From Erpobdella octoculata (taxonomy: Eukaryota; Annelida; Clitellata; Hirudinida; Erpobdellidae), in the NCBI GenBank assembly GCA_963978895.1, contig OZ022238.1:44668277-44732276 (forward strand): a stretch of DNA of 64,000 nt, in the 5' to 3' direction. The position numbers and the translations under genes were made by a program. Shown piece by piece: positions 53,679-64,000 of this stretch. How positions within the stretch are numbered: position 1 is the first letter of the stretch; the number at the start of each line of letters is the position of its first letter. A model generated the notes under the pieces. That model saw only the letters and a program-made list of their open reading frames with translations. It was not told the origin of the DNA and did not search any database.

Positions 53679-53943
53679 CGCATTCATCTTGTGATTGTGA
53701 AGCATTGTGACTCATGAGAGCAAGCAGACCAGATGGTTCTTCATAAATGTGATCCCCATTCGAACTGAGTCTTTCCTTCAGGGACGTTTCCCTCCTTTTC
53801 AACGTCCCACCCGATGATTTCGTCGAGGGGACCACCTGGACCTGGTGAGCAGCCACGCTGTTACCCACGAAGTTGCCAGTAATTCGAGAATCGACTTGCT
53901 GTTCGGGATTGAAGTCCAACCTCTCAAATGATCCAGACGGCTG
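53679..53943 (-). CDS. MAM-LDLa receptor gene, exon i: cytoplasmic
   Basis: Entry at a tandem acceptor TACAG|CAG|CC (NAGNAG, phase 0), exit GCG|GTCGGT (phase 1). Reads QPSGSFERLDFNPEQQ, then a basic stretch (LKRRETSLKER) and GDHIYEEP, where the Tyr before EEP could be a phosphotyrosine site. If not spliced, translation would stop five codons later (TAA), giving a shorter isoform. Confidence 0.65.
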
Positions 53944-54381
53944 CTGTACATGCATGAAATGATACATTTTAAATGAAATGTTTAGAATGTAAATTTAGAA
54001 ACTCTGTAAAGATTAGCATTCAAGTACAACACGTCTGTATACTGTAAACGATGCATAATATAATATTACATAGCTGTACAATATGAGCCAATCACATGGA
54101 TACCAACTCGTCACCTGCTGGTTGCTTTATTAAAAAACTAATGTTAGATATAGATATTTATATTTATATACTATATGCGTGAATTAGGGATTGTACGGCC
54201 ACGTAGAAAAAACGATCTTTGCTCTTTACCACTCAATGATTTTTCAATGATTTACATGTAAACGATTATTGGGAGCAAACCAGCAAATTTCTGAAAGCTG
54301 TGTCACAACAACAGTTCGGGATCAGAACACAAACGCGTTTTTTATACGAGTTTGAAACGAGAAACAAAAAAAACCACTCAC

Positions 54382-54539
54382 GAAGGTTTGTTGCTGAACA
54401 ACAGCAACGGCGGTGGGGGGGTCGTAGGACGGTGGGGGGTCCTCCGGTTGGAATCTCATCGAGTCGTCGTCGTAAGTCATGCTGCTATTACTGGGCGGGA
54501 CTTTCTGCTGATTGGCGTGATAGCTGGGAGGTGGGTGAT
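54382..54539 (-). CDS. MAM-LDLa receptor gene, exon h: two PPPSY motifs
   Basis: Entry GTTCCCACTACAG|AT (phase 1), canonical exit CCTTC|GTGAGT (phase 0). Contains HPPPSYHANQQ and EDPPPSYDPPT, two PPxY motifs of the kind bound by WW domains of Nedd4-type ubiquitin ligases, separated by about 35 residues with an acidic TYDDDS stretch. Confidence 0.75.
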
Positions 54540-54686
54540 CTGTAGTGGGAACAGTCGTAATAAACAGTGGTAACGACGCGAAAAAGTAGCTCATATTAAA
54601 AAACGTAAACAACAGTAACGCGCGTAAAAAATAGAAATTCTCGTATATAGAAAAATATATAACGCAGAAATAGAGAGATGACGGAC

Positions 54687-54887
54687 TTTGAGAATCAGGA
54701 GAATTGAAGATGGTGGCGATGCTGGTCATCGTGGGTGGGGGGAGGTTGGGTCGACGTCGACTGTGACATCTCTTCTGTCGTTTCTTGGCGACTACGAAGC
54801 AGATGACGACGAGGACGGTGATGAAGAGGACGAGAACGATGGCACAGATGGCTCCTATGATCACCGAGGCTGCCCTACCACCAGATT
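54687..54887 (-). CDS. MAM-LDLa receptor gene, exon g: transmembrane segment
   Basis: Entry TTTCATCTTGCAG|AA and exit CTCAAA|GTCCGT, both phase 1. After SGGRAASVI comes one strongly hydrophobic span (GAICAIVLVLFITVLVVICF), then a stop-transfer cluster AKKRQKRCHSRRR. With the LDLa exons before it this makes a type I membrane protein. Confidence 0.8.
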
Positions 54888-55129
54888 CTGCAAGATGAAA
54901 TAGAAGAGCAGTTCGATTTTAAAAGCGCTGTGTTGTGGATGATGATTTATGAAACTGAATACGAGACACGAGTAATATGCACTCAAGTAAACCAAGCAAA
55001 AAAGTTAATTTCATATGCAATGCAGTCTCTGATTATGGCGCGGTATCGATTTCAACAACTTTTAATTCAAAACCGCTTAAGTGAGACTATGAAAAAATAT
55101 AAAAAAATGGCTCTTCGTACACTACTGCA

Positions 55130-55470
55130 CATACAATTACAATATACAACTAGGTACTGCACATATAATATACAACTACTGCACATACAATTACAATATA
55201 CAACTAGGTACTGCACATACAATATGCAACTACTGCACATACACTATACAACTACTGCACATATAATATACAACTACTGCACATACACTATACAACTACT
55301 GCACATACAATATGCAACTACTGCACATACACTATACAACTACTGCACATAGAATATACAACTACTGCACATACAATATACAACTACTACACATACAATA
55401 TACAACTACTGCACATACAACATACAACTACTACACATACAACATACAACTACTACACATACAACTACTA
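55130..55470 (+). repeat. 24-bp minisatellite
   Basis: Repeats of TACAACTACTGCACATACAA-like units (about 14), in the intron between the TM and last LDLa exons. Confidence 0.85.
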
Positions 55471-55559
55471 CAAAAACACAACTTGTACTACTACTGCATG
55501 AACAATGAGCTACAGCTTACAACACAGAACAGAAATAATGTCATTCATGAAAGCTTATT

Positions 55560-56480
55560 ATAGAGAGAGCTCCCCAAAATATCCTCCCATCTATGCAATC
55601 AGTGCACTGGAAACAAGACACGTCTCGTCCCATTCCAGGGAAACTTCAGAACATCCATACATCAAAACAAGAGGAGAAAACTCTTTTAAAGTTTTAAGCA
55701 GCAAATTTCCAGAAAAAAATTTACATTAAACAGAGCAAATTTCCAATGATTCAAAAGTAACTTAAACAAGAGAATAACTGCTAAAGGTCGCCGGGTCATC
55801 CGGCAAAGAGTTTCTTCCAACTTCTTCAACCATTCCAGATTAAGCATTCCACCTATCATTAAAAGCATTCTCTACTCCTCATATGACCAATTTTCTTTCT
55901 CTCCTACACGATCTTCTCAACACAGCTATCGTATTTTATAGTTCATCAAACGGACTTTTCTAAAAGACCTAAAAAATTGGACCGCCTTCAAATATTCTTT
56001 TCATATTCAAATTATAAATACTTGATCAATGTACCAACTACTACCAACGTATATACAAATGTCTATTGTTGCAGATTGTGTTGGCCACATTATCATATTG
56101 ATTTTTGTAAAAGCATTACTATTAATGCAATAGTCTTACAGGCATGCTATTGTATTATAATTACCTCCATCGAATCCCTACAACCGTTATGAGATTTTTT
56201 GCGAATGGTAAACACCGAAATAAAACAACAATGTAGGAATGTTGAAGAGTTATTTACGACTGCAACAATGAATTTTAATGGAATACATAATTAACGTAAA
56301 CGATAGCACTAGAGCAGTGAATTTTGGAGATGATTATAAGTACAGCAACAAATGTATGAATATCAATGGCTCACATCACAACACAGAACACTCAAACATA
56401 CATCCCGTCTAAATTGTCTAAGACAGATACATACGTTAATCAATCAAGCAAACAAACAAACAACAAACATGAATATCAAT
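55560..56480. other. Intronic DNA without recognised features
   Basis: AT-rich, no exon consistent with the minus-strand gene's phase and no RNA gene seen. Confidence 0.4.
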
Positions 56481-56489
56481 GAGAGGCTC

Positions 56490-56600
56490 ACGTGATTGCA
56501 TGAATATTAATTAGATACTGACATGAATATTAGTGAGATGCTTACACGAATATTAATGAGATGTTCACATGAATACTAATGAGATACTCATAATGAATGC
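56490..56600 (+). repeat. About 31-bp tandem repeat with GAATATTAATGAGATG core
   Basis: Four diverged units. Confidence 0.6.
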
Positions 56601-56677
56601 CGATTAGATGCCTAAATGTGTAACTTATTTAAGATTATGCAATTTTATGCATAATTACGCAACTGTGAGAACAAATA

Positions 56678-56682
<5 letters not shown>

Positions 56683-56764
<82 letters not shown>

Positions 56765-56877
56765 TTAGCTGTTAATGATACATAATGGTACAATATATAT
56801 ATTTATCCTTAGCTGTTAATGATACGTAATGATACAATATACATATTTATTCATAGCTGTTCATGATACATAATGAT

Positions 56878-56966
<89 letters not shown>

Positions 56967-57030
56967 CTGTATATATATATTTATACTTAGCTGTTAATGA
57001 TACAATATACATATTTATTCTTAGCTGTTA
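56683..57030. repeat. Compound repeat: two (AT)n blocks and a TTAGCTGTTAATGATAC minisatellite
   Basis: (AT)n at 56683-56762 and about 56880-56966; between and after them, four units with TTAGCTGTTAATGATAC. Confidence 0.85.
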
Positions 57031-57495
57031 ATGTTTATGCATGATGATACATATTTTAAGGCGTTCATGTATATTTATTTATTTATGAACGAGCCTACAC
57101 GTTTGTATGCGTGATAAATATTTGCTTAATTGCTTATTTACGTCGCCACATGATTTTGGTTGAAAATTTATAAGCATATATAATAATGAGAAACTTGCAA
57201 GCCCGATAATAATAAATGAATAAATGAATGATAATTGAATACTACCAGGGAATTATGATAATAAGATAATTAAAAGTGTTAATAAGAGCAATTACAAGTA
57301 AACAAATAATAAATATATGAATGCTAATTAAATGGTCAGCCATAATGAATGTCAAATAAAGGAGAAGAACTTAGCACCACTGAAACACACACATTCGAAC
57401 ATAACAATGCAATTCTTTGCTGCAGAATTTAATGCGAAGTTTTCCGCTAGCACCAGGAAATATGAAATTTCTAACATTCAAGCATATTTAACGAC

Positions 57496-57639
57496 CTGCT
57501 ATTTTGATGCAGTTAATTTCCAGCTCATCGGAGGCGTCGGGGCAGTCCATTTGACCGTCGCAGAACATCTCACGGGTGACACAGGGATGGCCTTCGACGC
57601 ACACCAGGAAGTCCGGCGGGCAGCCGAGGATTGAGAGGT
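57496..57639 (-). CDS. MAM-LDLa receptor gene, exon f: LDLa module 4
   Basis: Entry TCAGTTGCAG|AC and exit AGCAG|GTCGTT, phase 1-1, 48 codons. Six cysteines in LDLa spacing (CPPDFLVC, PC, MFC, DC, NC) and calcium-binding DCPDASDE. The domain sits just before the membrane. Confidence 0.85.
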
Positions 57640-57779
57640 CTGCAACTGAAAATTTGATTCAAAACTTCAGCACTTCAAATGAAAGTCCAGCAGAAACTTA
57701 TTTTCATTTCAACCACAAGATAACTGAAGAGAACAGAGAAAACCGATATGATTTAGATTGATCATGTGCGAATGAATCA

Positions 57780-57992
57780 ACAAGTGAATGAATGAATGTG
57801 AATGAATGAGTGAATGAATGAATGTGAATGAATGACTGTGTGAATGAATGAATGAGTGAATGAATGTGAATGAATGAGTGAATGAATGTGAATGAATGAC
57901 TGTGTGTGTGAATGAATGAGTGGATGAATGAATGAATGAATGAATGAATGAATGAATGAATGAATGAATGAATGAATGAATGAATGAATGAG
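57780..57992 (+). repeat. (GAAT)n / GAATGTGAATG microsatellite
   Basis: About 210 bp, ending 27 bases from the donor of exon e. Confidence 0.95.
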
Positions 57993-58018
57993 AGTGAAAT
58001 AATTGAATGAGTGCAGAC

Positions 58019-58249
58019 TCATAGTGCAGTTATCTTCGTCAGATCCGTCCGTGCAGTCGTGAAGACCATCGCATACAGAAGTACCATCAATGCATTTGCC
58101 GTTTGATAGGCACGTGAACTTGGAAGGCTGACATTCGTCCAAACTATAATTGTCATCTACGTTGTTTCCATTTTCTTCTTGCATTTCTGGATTGACAGAC
58201 TCCTCGGCACTCTGGTCGTCAGGTTGTGATGAAGGATTGTCGTCATAAC
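58019..58249 (-). CDS. MAM-LDLa receptor gene, exon e: acidic linker plus LDLa module 3
   Basis: Entry TTCCTCTGTCAG|GT and exit ACTATGA|GTCTGC, phase 1-1, 77 codons. An acidic Asn/Glu/Asp-rich linker (about 38 residues) precedes a complete LDLa: CQPSKFTC, GKC, SVC, DCTDGSDEDNC. Confidence 0.88.
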
Positions 58250-58359
58250 CTGACAGAGGAAATAAATAAAAATTAATTCCAATAAGCTACAGTTGGAAGA
58301 AACAAGTATCCGTGTCAGATGAGATATGGATGAATACACATGCATGATGTAACACCATT

Positions 58360-58482
58360 ACACGACAACGACGATGACGACGACGATGACGACGATGATA
58401 ATGATTATGACGACGATGATGATAATGATGATGATGACGACCACGACGACGATGATGATAATGATGATGACGATGACGATCA
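58360..58482 (+). repeat. (GAC/GAT)n trinucleotide tract
   Basis: Mixed ACG/ATG repeat directly beside the donor of exon d. Confidence 0.85.
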
Positions 58483-58505
58483 AATGAAGAATGAAAACAA
58501 CTCAC

Positions 58506-58649
58506 AACTGTCCTCGTCGGTTCCATCGAGGCAGTCCAAGATTTTGTCGCAGAGCCACTTCTTGTTGATGCAGACCTTGTCGTCACAGAACATGTCACAA
58601 TCGGACGGTGACAGCAAGATGCCGGTCTGCTGGTCTGCATGTGACGAGT
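58506..58649 (-). CDS. MAM-LDLa receptor gene, exon d: LDLa module 2
   Basis: Entry TGATGACGCAG|AC, canonical exit AGTT|GTGAGT, phase 1-1. CDMFC, KVC, LC, DCLDGTDEDS; the sixth cysteine is completed across the junction (T + GT), which supports the splice. The first half is a Ser/Gln linker. Confidence 0.87.
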
Positions 58650-58699
58650 CTGCGTCATCATGAAAAGGAAGAGAAAAAGTCACTTGAGGAGTTTACAGC

Positions 58700-59100
58700 A
58701 CGTCAAAGCGAAATCCGAACGGAAAGTTGAAAAGCAAAAAGTCATTTGAAACTGTCAAAAATCATAGCCAGCAGAGCATAAAATGCAATCCTCAATTAGG
58801 CAAACTTTCAGGAAAATCAATAGCGGTTGTTATAGAATGAGCAACACAAAAGCATGCAAAAAAAGAAAATAAAATTTATGAAAGGAACTAGAATAAATCA
58901 TTTTGAATTTAAATCCAAATAACCGTACAATATATATTTATAGATTTATAAATATGAACTGAAATAAAAGGTATGAACTGAAATAAAAGATATGAATTGA
59001 AATAAAAGATATAATTTTCATTTAATACTACAATGTATAAGTAAATTTTTCATGAACAAAATAAATAAAACCACGCAAAAACAACGAGAATGGGAACAAA
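58700..59100. other. Intronic AT-rich DNA
   Basis: Only short GGTATGAACTGAAATAAAA-like direct repeats (about 58960-59010) are seen. Confidence 0.4.
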
Positions 59101-59123
59101 TAAGAATAAAAATATATCTAAAC

Positions 59124-59249
59124 TGTTTTTGGGATAGCAAGAGGAGTGATCTTCATCGGAAGCATCATCGCAATCTGCCTTCCCATCGCATCTCATCTCC
59201 ACTGGGATGCAACTCCTGTCCGTACACTGGAACTCGTTGGACATGCAAC
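59124..59249 (-). CDS. MAM-LDLa receptor gene, exon c: LDLa module 1
   Basis: Entry CTCACGGCCAG|GT, exit AACA|GTTTAG (weak donor), phase 1-1, 42 codons. [27 protein letters not shown]: complete LDLa with calcium ligands. Confidence 0.85.
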
Positions 59250-59275
59250 CTGGCCGTGAGAAAAGGAGAGACCAA

Positions 59276-59392
59276 TATAGACCAACATAGACCAACATAG
59301 ACCAACATAGACCAACATAGACCAACATAGACCAACACATACCAACATAGACCAGCATAGACCAACATAGACCAACATAGACAGACCAACAT
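59276..59392 (+). repeat. 10-bp minisatellite (ATAGACCAAC)n
   Basis: About 11 units in the intron next to exon c. Confidence 0.9.
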
Positions 59393-59598
59393 CATCAACA
59401 ACAACATTCATGACCAACGACCATTTGTGTGCAACGAATGAAAAAGCATTTCTCACACAAGAAATTGTTTTCATCCCATCAAGTGAGATAGACATGAGAG
59501 AAGTAGTGAGAGATACAAGCGCAGAGATGAACAGAAATACAGAGATAGAGAGGGAGATATAAAATGGAAGATAAAAAAATACAAAACAAAATGCAAAC

Positions 59599-59689
59599 TT
59601 GGTATGCAAAGTTGCCTGTCGAGCCTGATCATGTCGACAGCTATCACGCAGGACTCAAACGGTTCACTTCTCGATGCGTCCAATATAAT
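59599..59689 (-). CDS. MAM-LDLa receptor gene, exon b: C-terminal end of MAM domain
   Basis: Entry CATCTGCATAG|ATT (phase 0), exit ACCAA|GTTTGC (phase 1). Reads IILDASRSEPFESC, then VIAVDMIRLDRQLC, which matches the closing strand of MAM domains (hydrophobic-Ala-x-Asp-x-Ile near the end and a final Cys). Splice sites are weak; the phase fit on both sides and the domain match carry the call. Confidence 0.6.
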
Positions 59690-59999
59690 CTATGCAGATG
59701 ACGCATAAATAATAATAATATTATTAATATTATTATTAAATGTAAAAAACCTTCTTTACTGATATTATAACATAAATTCAAACAAAATGCGAATTAGCCG
59801 ATGATTAGTTAATAAATGTCCTTTTTACAAAGAAATGGCGCGCTTGTAGTGGTGGCGAGTCGTTGGCGCCACAATAATTTGAGGCATGCATATGCTGTAT
59901 TGAGTTAAATTGAAATAGACCAGAACAGCAAAGGTGGGTAACATCGTGTGCATAGAAGCAGCTATGCACACGATAATTAACACATTACAAGTATGTTTT

Positions 60000-60190
60000 G
60001 GCTTGCATTGAGGGCTTGCATGATGGGCTTGCATGATGGGCTTGCATGGTGGGCTTGCATATTGGGCTTACATGATGGGATTGCATGATGGGCTTGCATG
60101 ATGGACTTGCATGATGGGCTTGCATGAAGGGCTTGCATGATGGGCTTGCATGATGGGCTTTTATGAGGGCTTGCATGAGGAGCTTGCATG
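60000..60190 (-). repeat. 13-bp minisatellite (GATGGGCTTGCAT)n
   Basis: About 13 units, some with G/A changes. Confidence 0.9.
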
Positions 60191-60726
60191 AACAAAATTG
60201 AAACTTTCGAGTGTGAACACCAACCCAGGAACCGTGCAATAACACTCATCATTCGACAATACACTAGGCTTATTCATAAGCTAGAAAAAAACTCAACAAT
60301 CGGCCGATTATTTGTCCGCGATAATAATCGGCACATTTCTGATTTAAAGAAAAATAATTCATAAGAGATATATTAATTATTTATTAATAAAACGTCGAGG
60401 AGAAAAATATGAATGAAATATTTATTTGCGACGATATTATTGATGATATTTATTCATAAATAGGTGACTGATGTAGGTATTTACGCGTATTTATGGCGAT
60501 TGTTGCGAAAGAATTTACGACTCCCACTCCCAATAATAATAACATGTGTTCAAGGCGACCACTGCTCCTTTGACGTGGTGGTGCTGTTTGTCATGTGGAA
60601 GTTGGAAAAGAAGATGAAATTAAAGAAGAAGCCAGAATAGAGAACGAAGTGAAACTGCGAACAAGAAAGAAAAGAAACAGAGAAACAGAAACAGAAAAAG
60701 AAACAGAAAAAGAAACATAAACATAA

Positions 60727-60897
<171 letters not shown>

Positions 60898-61185
60898 TAA
60901 GAAGATCCATGAAGAAAAGGAGTCATAAATCTTGGAGGATTCGGGAATTATTACTTTGTTGAGCTCCAGTCATTTGCTGCATGAGTTACTGCTGGCAACT
61001 GATAAAACAGTCCCATACAATGACAATAAAACCGTGACAAGGTTCCTGCTGCAGGGCTGGCTTGCCTACTACTAAGACTAGAAAGAGAAAGATAGGAAGC
61101 AGCAGATGTTTACAATATTTTACATGTAAATCATCGAGAAACTTGAGCAGAAGATAAATGTAAACAAGCAAACAAACAAGCATAC

Positions 61186-61375
61186 CTTGAAGGGTCCGTC
61201 TGCAGTTATGTTCACCTTGACTTGTACCCAATAATCCTTTGAACTGGCATGCTGGTCTCCACTGTCCCCCGTCTCCCCCAACATCTCTTCGGACCACAGC
61301 GATCCGGACAGGTGGCCCTCGTATGACATCTTTAAAACGTTCAGACGGCACGTGCTGAGGTGAAACTTGCGATAC
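61186..61375 (-). CDS. MAM-LDLa receptor gene, exon a: core of MAM domain
   Basis: Entry CATTCAATCCAG|G (phase 2), exit TTCAAG|GTATGC (phase 0), 63 full codons. Reads YRKFHLSTCRLNVLKMSYEG, HLSGSLWSEEM, KDYWVQVKVNITADGPFK: the MAM pattern of Cys-Arg-Leu, a G-x-L step, an aromatic-Trp strand and a closing FK that continues into exon b. A second open frame exists, but this frame has GC-rich third positions and fits the domain. The N-terminal half of the MAM domain and the signal peptide were not found upstream. Confidence 0.65.
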
Positions 61376-61579
61376 CTGGATTGAATGAAGGTGTGAATGT
61401 TTAATGAGATGTTGATATCCAACTATATTTTTCATTCTTTCACTCAGTTCAACGAGTCATCTAAAAAAGAAGAAGCAATCGTATACAACATCGTTGCAAT
61501 GTTATGCACATGACAGTCAGTCGATGTGTGTGTGTGTGTGTGCCATGGAAAGTAAAACGAAATGGTCGAAAATCATTAT

Positions 61580-61620
61580 CACCACCACCCCACCATTAAC
61601 ATCATCATCATCACCGTAAA

Positions 61621-61651
<31 letters not shown>

Positions 61652-61682
61652 GTCATCATCACCTCCACCATCATCATCAGTA
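61580..61682 (+). repeat. (CAT)n microsatellite
   Basis: Interrupted CAT/CAC tract. Confidence 0.9.
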
Positions 61683-62910
61683 TAATTTTTATTATTTTAT
61701 TATATTAGCATATTTTTGAATGAATTGACTTCCCGACGTGACAGAGACATGCAGCAAGGGGAAGGGTAGGGGATGTGGAGGGAAGGGGCAGGAGGAGGGG
61801 GTGGCATGCTGACTGTCAGTTCTAATTCAACTCCAGCCGCACGCCGACCACAAAACCAAAGTGACAGATAAACAATACAATTGGCTGCCAGCTACACGGA
61901 CGTTGCATGACCGAATGGCCTTTCTCTACTCCTGCCGACAAATTAGGGCCTTCATCGGCCCGTCAATATGACCACCACTAGTATCCACCGGCATGATGAG
62001 GAAGAAGAAGCAACAACAGCAGCAGCCACTTTCGTGCTCAAACGAGGATGGGCAGACGTAAAAATTAAGAGAAAGTTATAAAGCCTCGGCACTTCCAGCG
62101 GAGAGCAAATTTGCAGACGGCATGGAAGGAAGGAGACGAGCATGGAAGTGGAAGGAAGGAGACGAGCAACAAAAAATCCCGCTTGGAACATTTCAAGTAG
62201 TAAAAGACAAAACGAGGAAGAATTTTTGTTTTCTCGTGTCCTCAAAAATAACTGGAAAATAATTAGGAGGAGGAAATCGATGGAGACTGAGACTGCAAAA
62301 GAGGGTGACAACAAACAGAGAAAGAGGAACTTGCAACATGTAAACACACTAAACACATTGTCTGTGTCACTGTGCGTGCGTGTGTGTTTAGTAGTAGTAG
62401 TAGTATGTTCGTCGGCCATGTGTAGGGACACAACCACCAATACTAACCACCACTATTATATGGCCACTTTATACCTGCTCAACTGATTGCTTCCATCATC
62501 TTCTCCTTTAGTGATGATGATGATAATGATATTCTTAGTTTCAAATATTCAGTCACGTGTTGGCTGTGGTGTACCGAATAAGGCCAACAAACCCAGATAT
62601 TACGCCATCGCTCTCTCTTTTCCCTCCCCCACTCTCTCTTTTCTCTCTCTCTCCCCCCCACCTCTCTCTCTCTCTCTCTTTCAATTTCAAGATGCAACCA
62701 ACCAGCCAACTAACCAGCCAACTAGCCAGGCAAACTAGCTAACCAGCATTTCCATTCCAGGAAAGTTAATTACATAAACAGGAAAACATGCTTTTAATTG
62801 CCCGGCAAGAATTGGCATGAGATGGTCCGCAGATGACGTCACACACACAAGAAATCGATAACAGGATGTGTAAAAAATATATTAAAAAAATCTCCAATTG
62901 AACGAATTCC
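61683..62910. other. Non-coding DNA upstream of exon a
   Basis: Includes a GT tract remnant, purine-rich patches and a CT-rich tract (62610-62690). I searched the minus strand for the missing MAM N-terminal exon and saw none. Confidence 0.4.
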
Positions 62911-62919
62911 GTGAAATTC

Positions 62920-63189
<270 letters not shown>

Positions 63190-63567
63190 CTCTCTTCCAT
63201 AGCATAGAAAACAGTATTTCAGTTAAACAGGTGTTCTTCATTTGCTCACAATTACGATATTTCTCTTCAACAAGGCCAGCTTCAACATCAACAGTGACAA
63301 CTTAACAACAACAACGTAATTCATCACTCGTGAAAAAGAAAAATATTCTCAAGGCTAACCACACTTCACCCCCTCCCCCACTCCCCCGTACCCTATCACC
63401 CCTTACCTCCACTCCCCTTGTGCCACGGGCCTTAATAAAGCACGACACGACAAATCAAATTCAGCAACCCCGTTTGCAAATTCCACATTCCACAAATCCG
63501 ACGATCCTGGATGGAGTAGACTTCTCAAGACATACAAACAGTCAAGCAATTATTTTATCTAATTTTA

Positions 63568-63703
<136 letters not shown>

Positions 63704-63879
63704 AGTAGCGATGGATTTCTCTGAGACAACTTTGGCAGTTTTGCTTGCCCGACATGAGAAGGAACTTGGTTTTTATGGTGTGAATGACGTCATGCATCTG
63801 GAATGAGATGAACTTGCACATAGTCTCTCCACATTCCCTGTCGATAGCATTTACAACAAGTCTCCACACACTAGTAAAA

Positions 63880-64000
63880 CGACATTACTGCTACTATTAC
63901 TACTAATACTCTACTACTACTTAGTGATACTGATACTCAGTACCTCTATCTATATAACCACTACCACCACCACTACTACTACAAATACTACTACCACTAC
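63880..64000 (+). repeat. (ACT)n-rich tract at window end
   Basis: Interrupted ACT trinucleotide tract that runs off the window. Confidence 0.8.

Noticed and set aside
54382..54887. LRP5/6-type Wnt co-receptor tail
   Set aside because: The motifs are PPPSY, not PPPSPxS, and the ectodomain has MAM plus four LDLa instead of propellers plus three LDLa.
58340..58663. Acidic Asp-repeat reading frame on the plus strand
   Set aside because: GAC/GAT repeat translation, antisense to LDLa module 2.

Overview
The window looks like nuclear DNA of an invertebrate animal. It has intron-split genes with GT/AG sites, tRNA genes without encoded CCA, long microsatellites and fossil transposon ends. The domain repertoire (MAM, LDL-receptor class A) and repeat style would suit a mollusc or annelid, but I cannot name the species and that placement is inference.

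Layout. 1-13.8 kb: AT-rich DNA with a 1.5 kb interspersed element (1206-2699), four well-supported plus-strand exons of a cysteine-rich membrane-protein gene (3416-5742, possibly more), a 360-bp TTTA microsatellite, a degenerate telomere-like tract (8618-8990) and a foldback element built from C-rich 15-bp repeats (11326-12280). 13862-44967: one uninterrupted head-to-tail array of 94 full-length 84-nt tRNA-Leu genes plus five fragments, all on the plus strand, at quantised spacings of 305 or 339 bp. I read 65 copies with anticodon CAG, 27 with AAG and 2 with GAG. The array has higher-order structure: a 21-gene, 6.75-kb block is tandemly duplicated, with 5-gene and 3-gene blocks elsewhere. 45-49 kb: single tRNA-Gly(GCC) and tRNA-Thr(AGT) genes on the minus strand, a second foldback element in the opposite orientation to the first, and a large inverted-repeat element.

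49.6-64 kb: a candidate terminal exon of a plus-strand gene (49619-49887) faces the 3' end of a large minus-strand gene. I could chain eleven exons of the latter by splice phase (61375 down to 51715): the C-terminal part of a MAM domain, four LDLa modules, one membrane span and a cytoplasmic tail of about 500 residues with two PPPSY motifs and a C-terminal T-C-V that fits a class I PDZ ligand. Its N terminus was not found. Introns hold AT, GA, CAT, GAAT and other tandem repeats.

The most unusual object is the tRNA-Leu array. Box A, box B, the T-run terminator and discriminator A73 are kept in nearly all copies. One base at anticodon position 34 toggles between two isoacceptors inside otherwise almost identical units, and the anticodon is linked to spacer type. 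Whether these genes are transcribed cannot be told from sequence alone.
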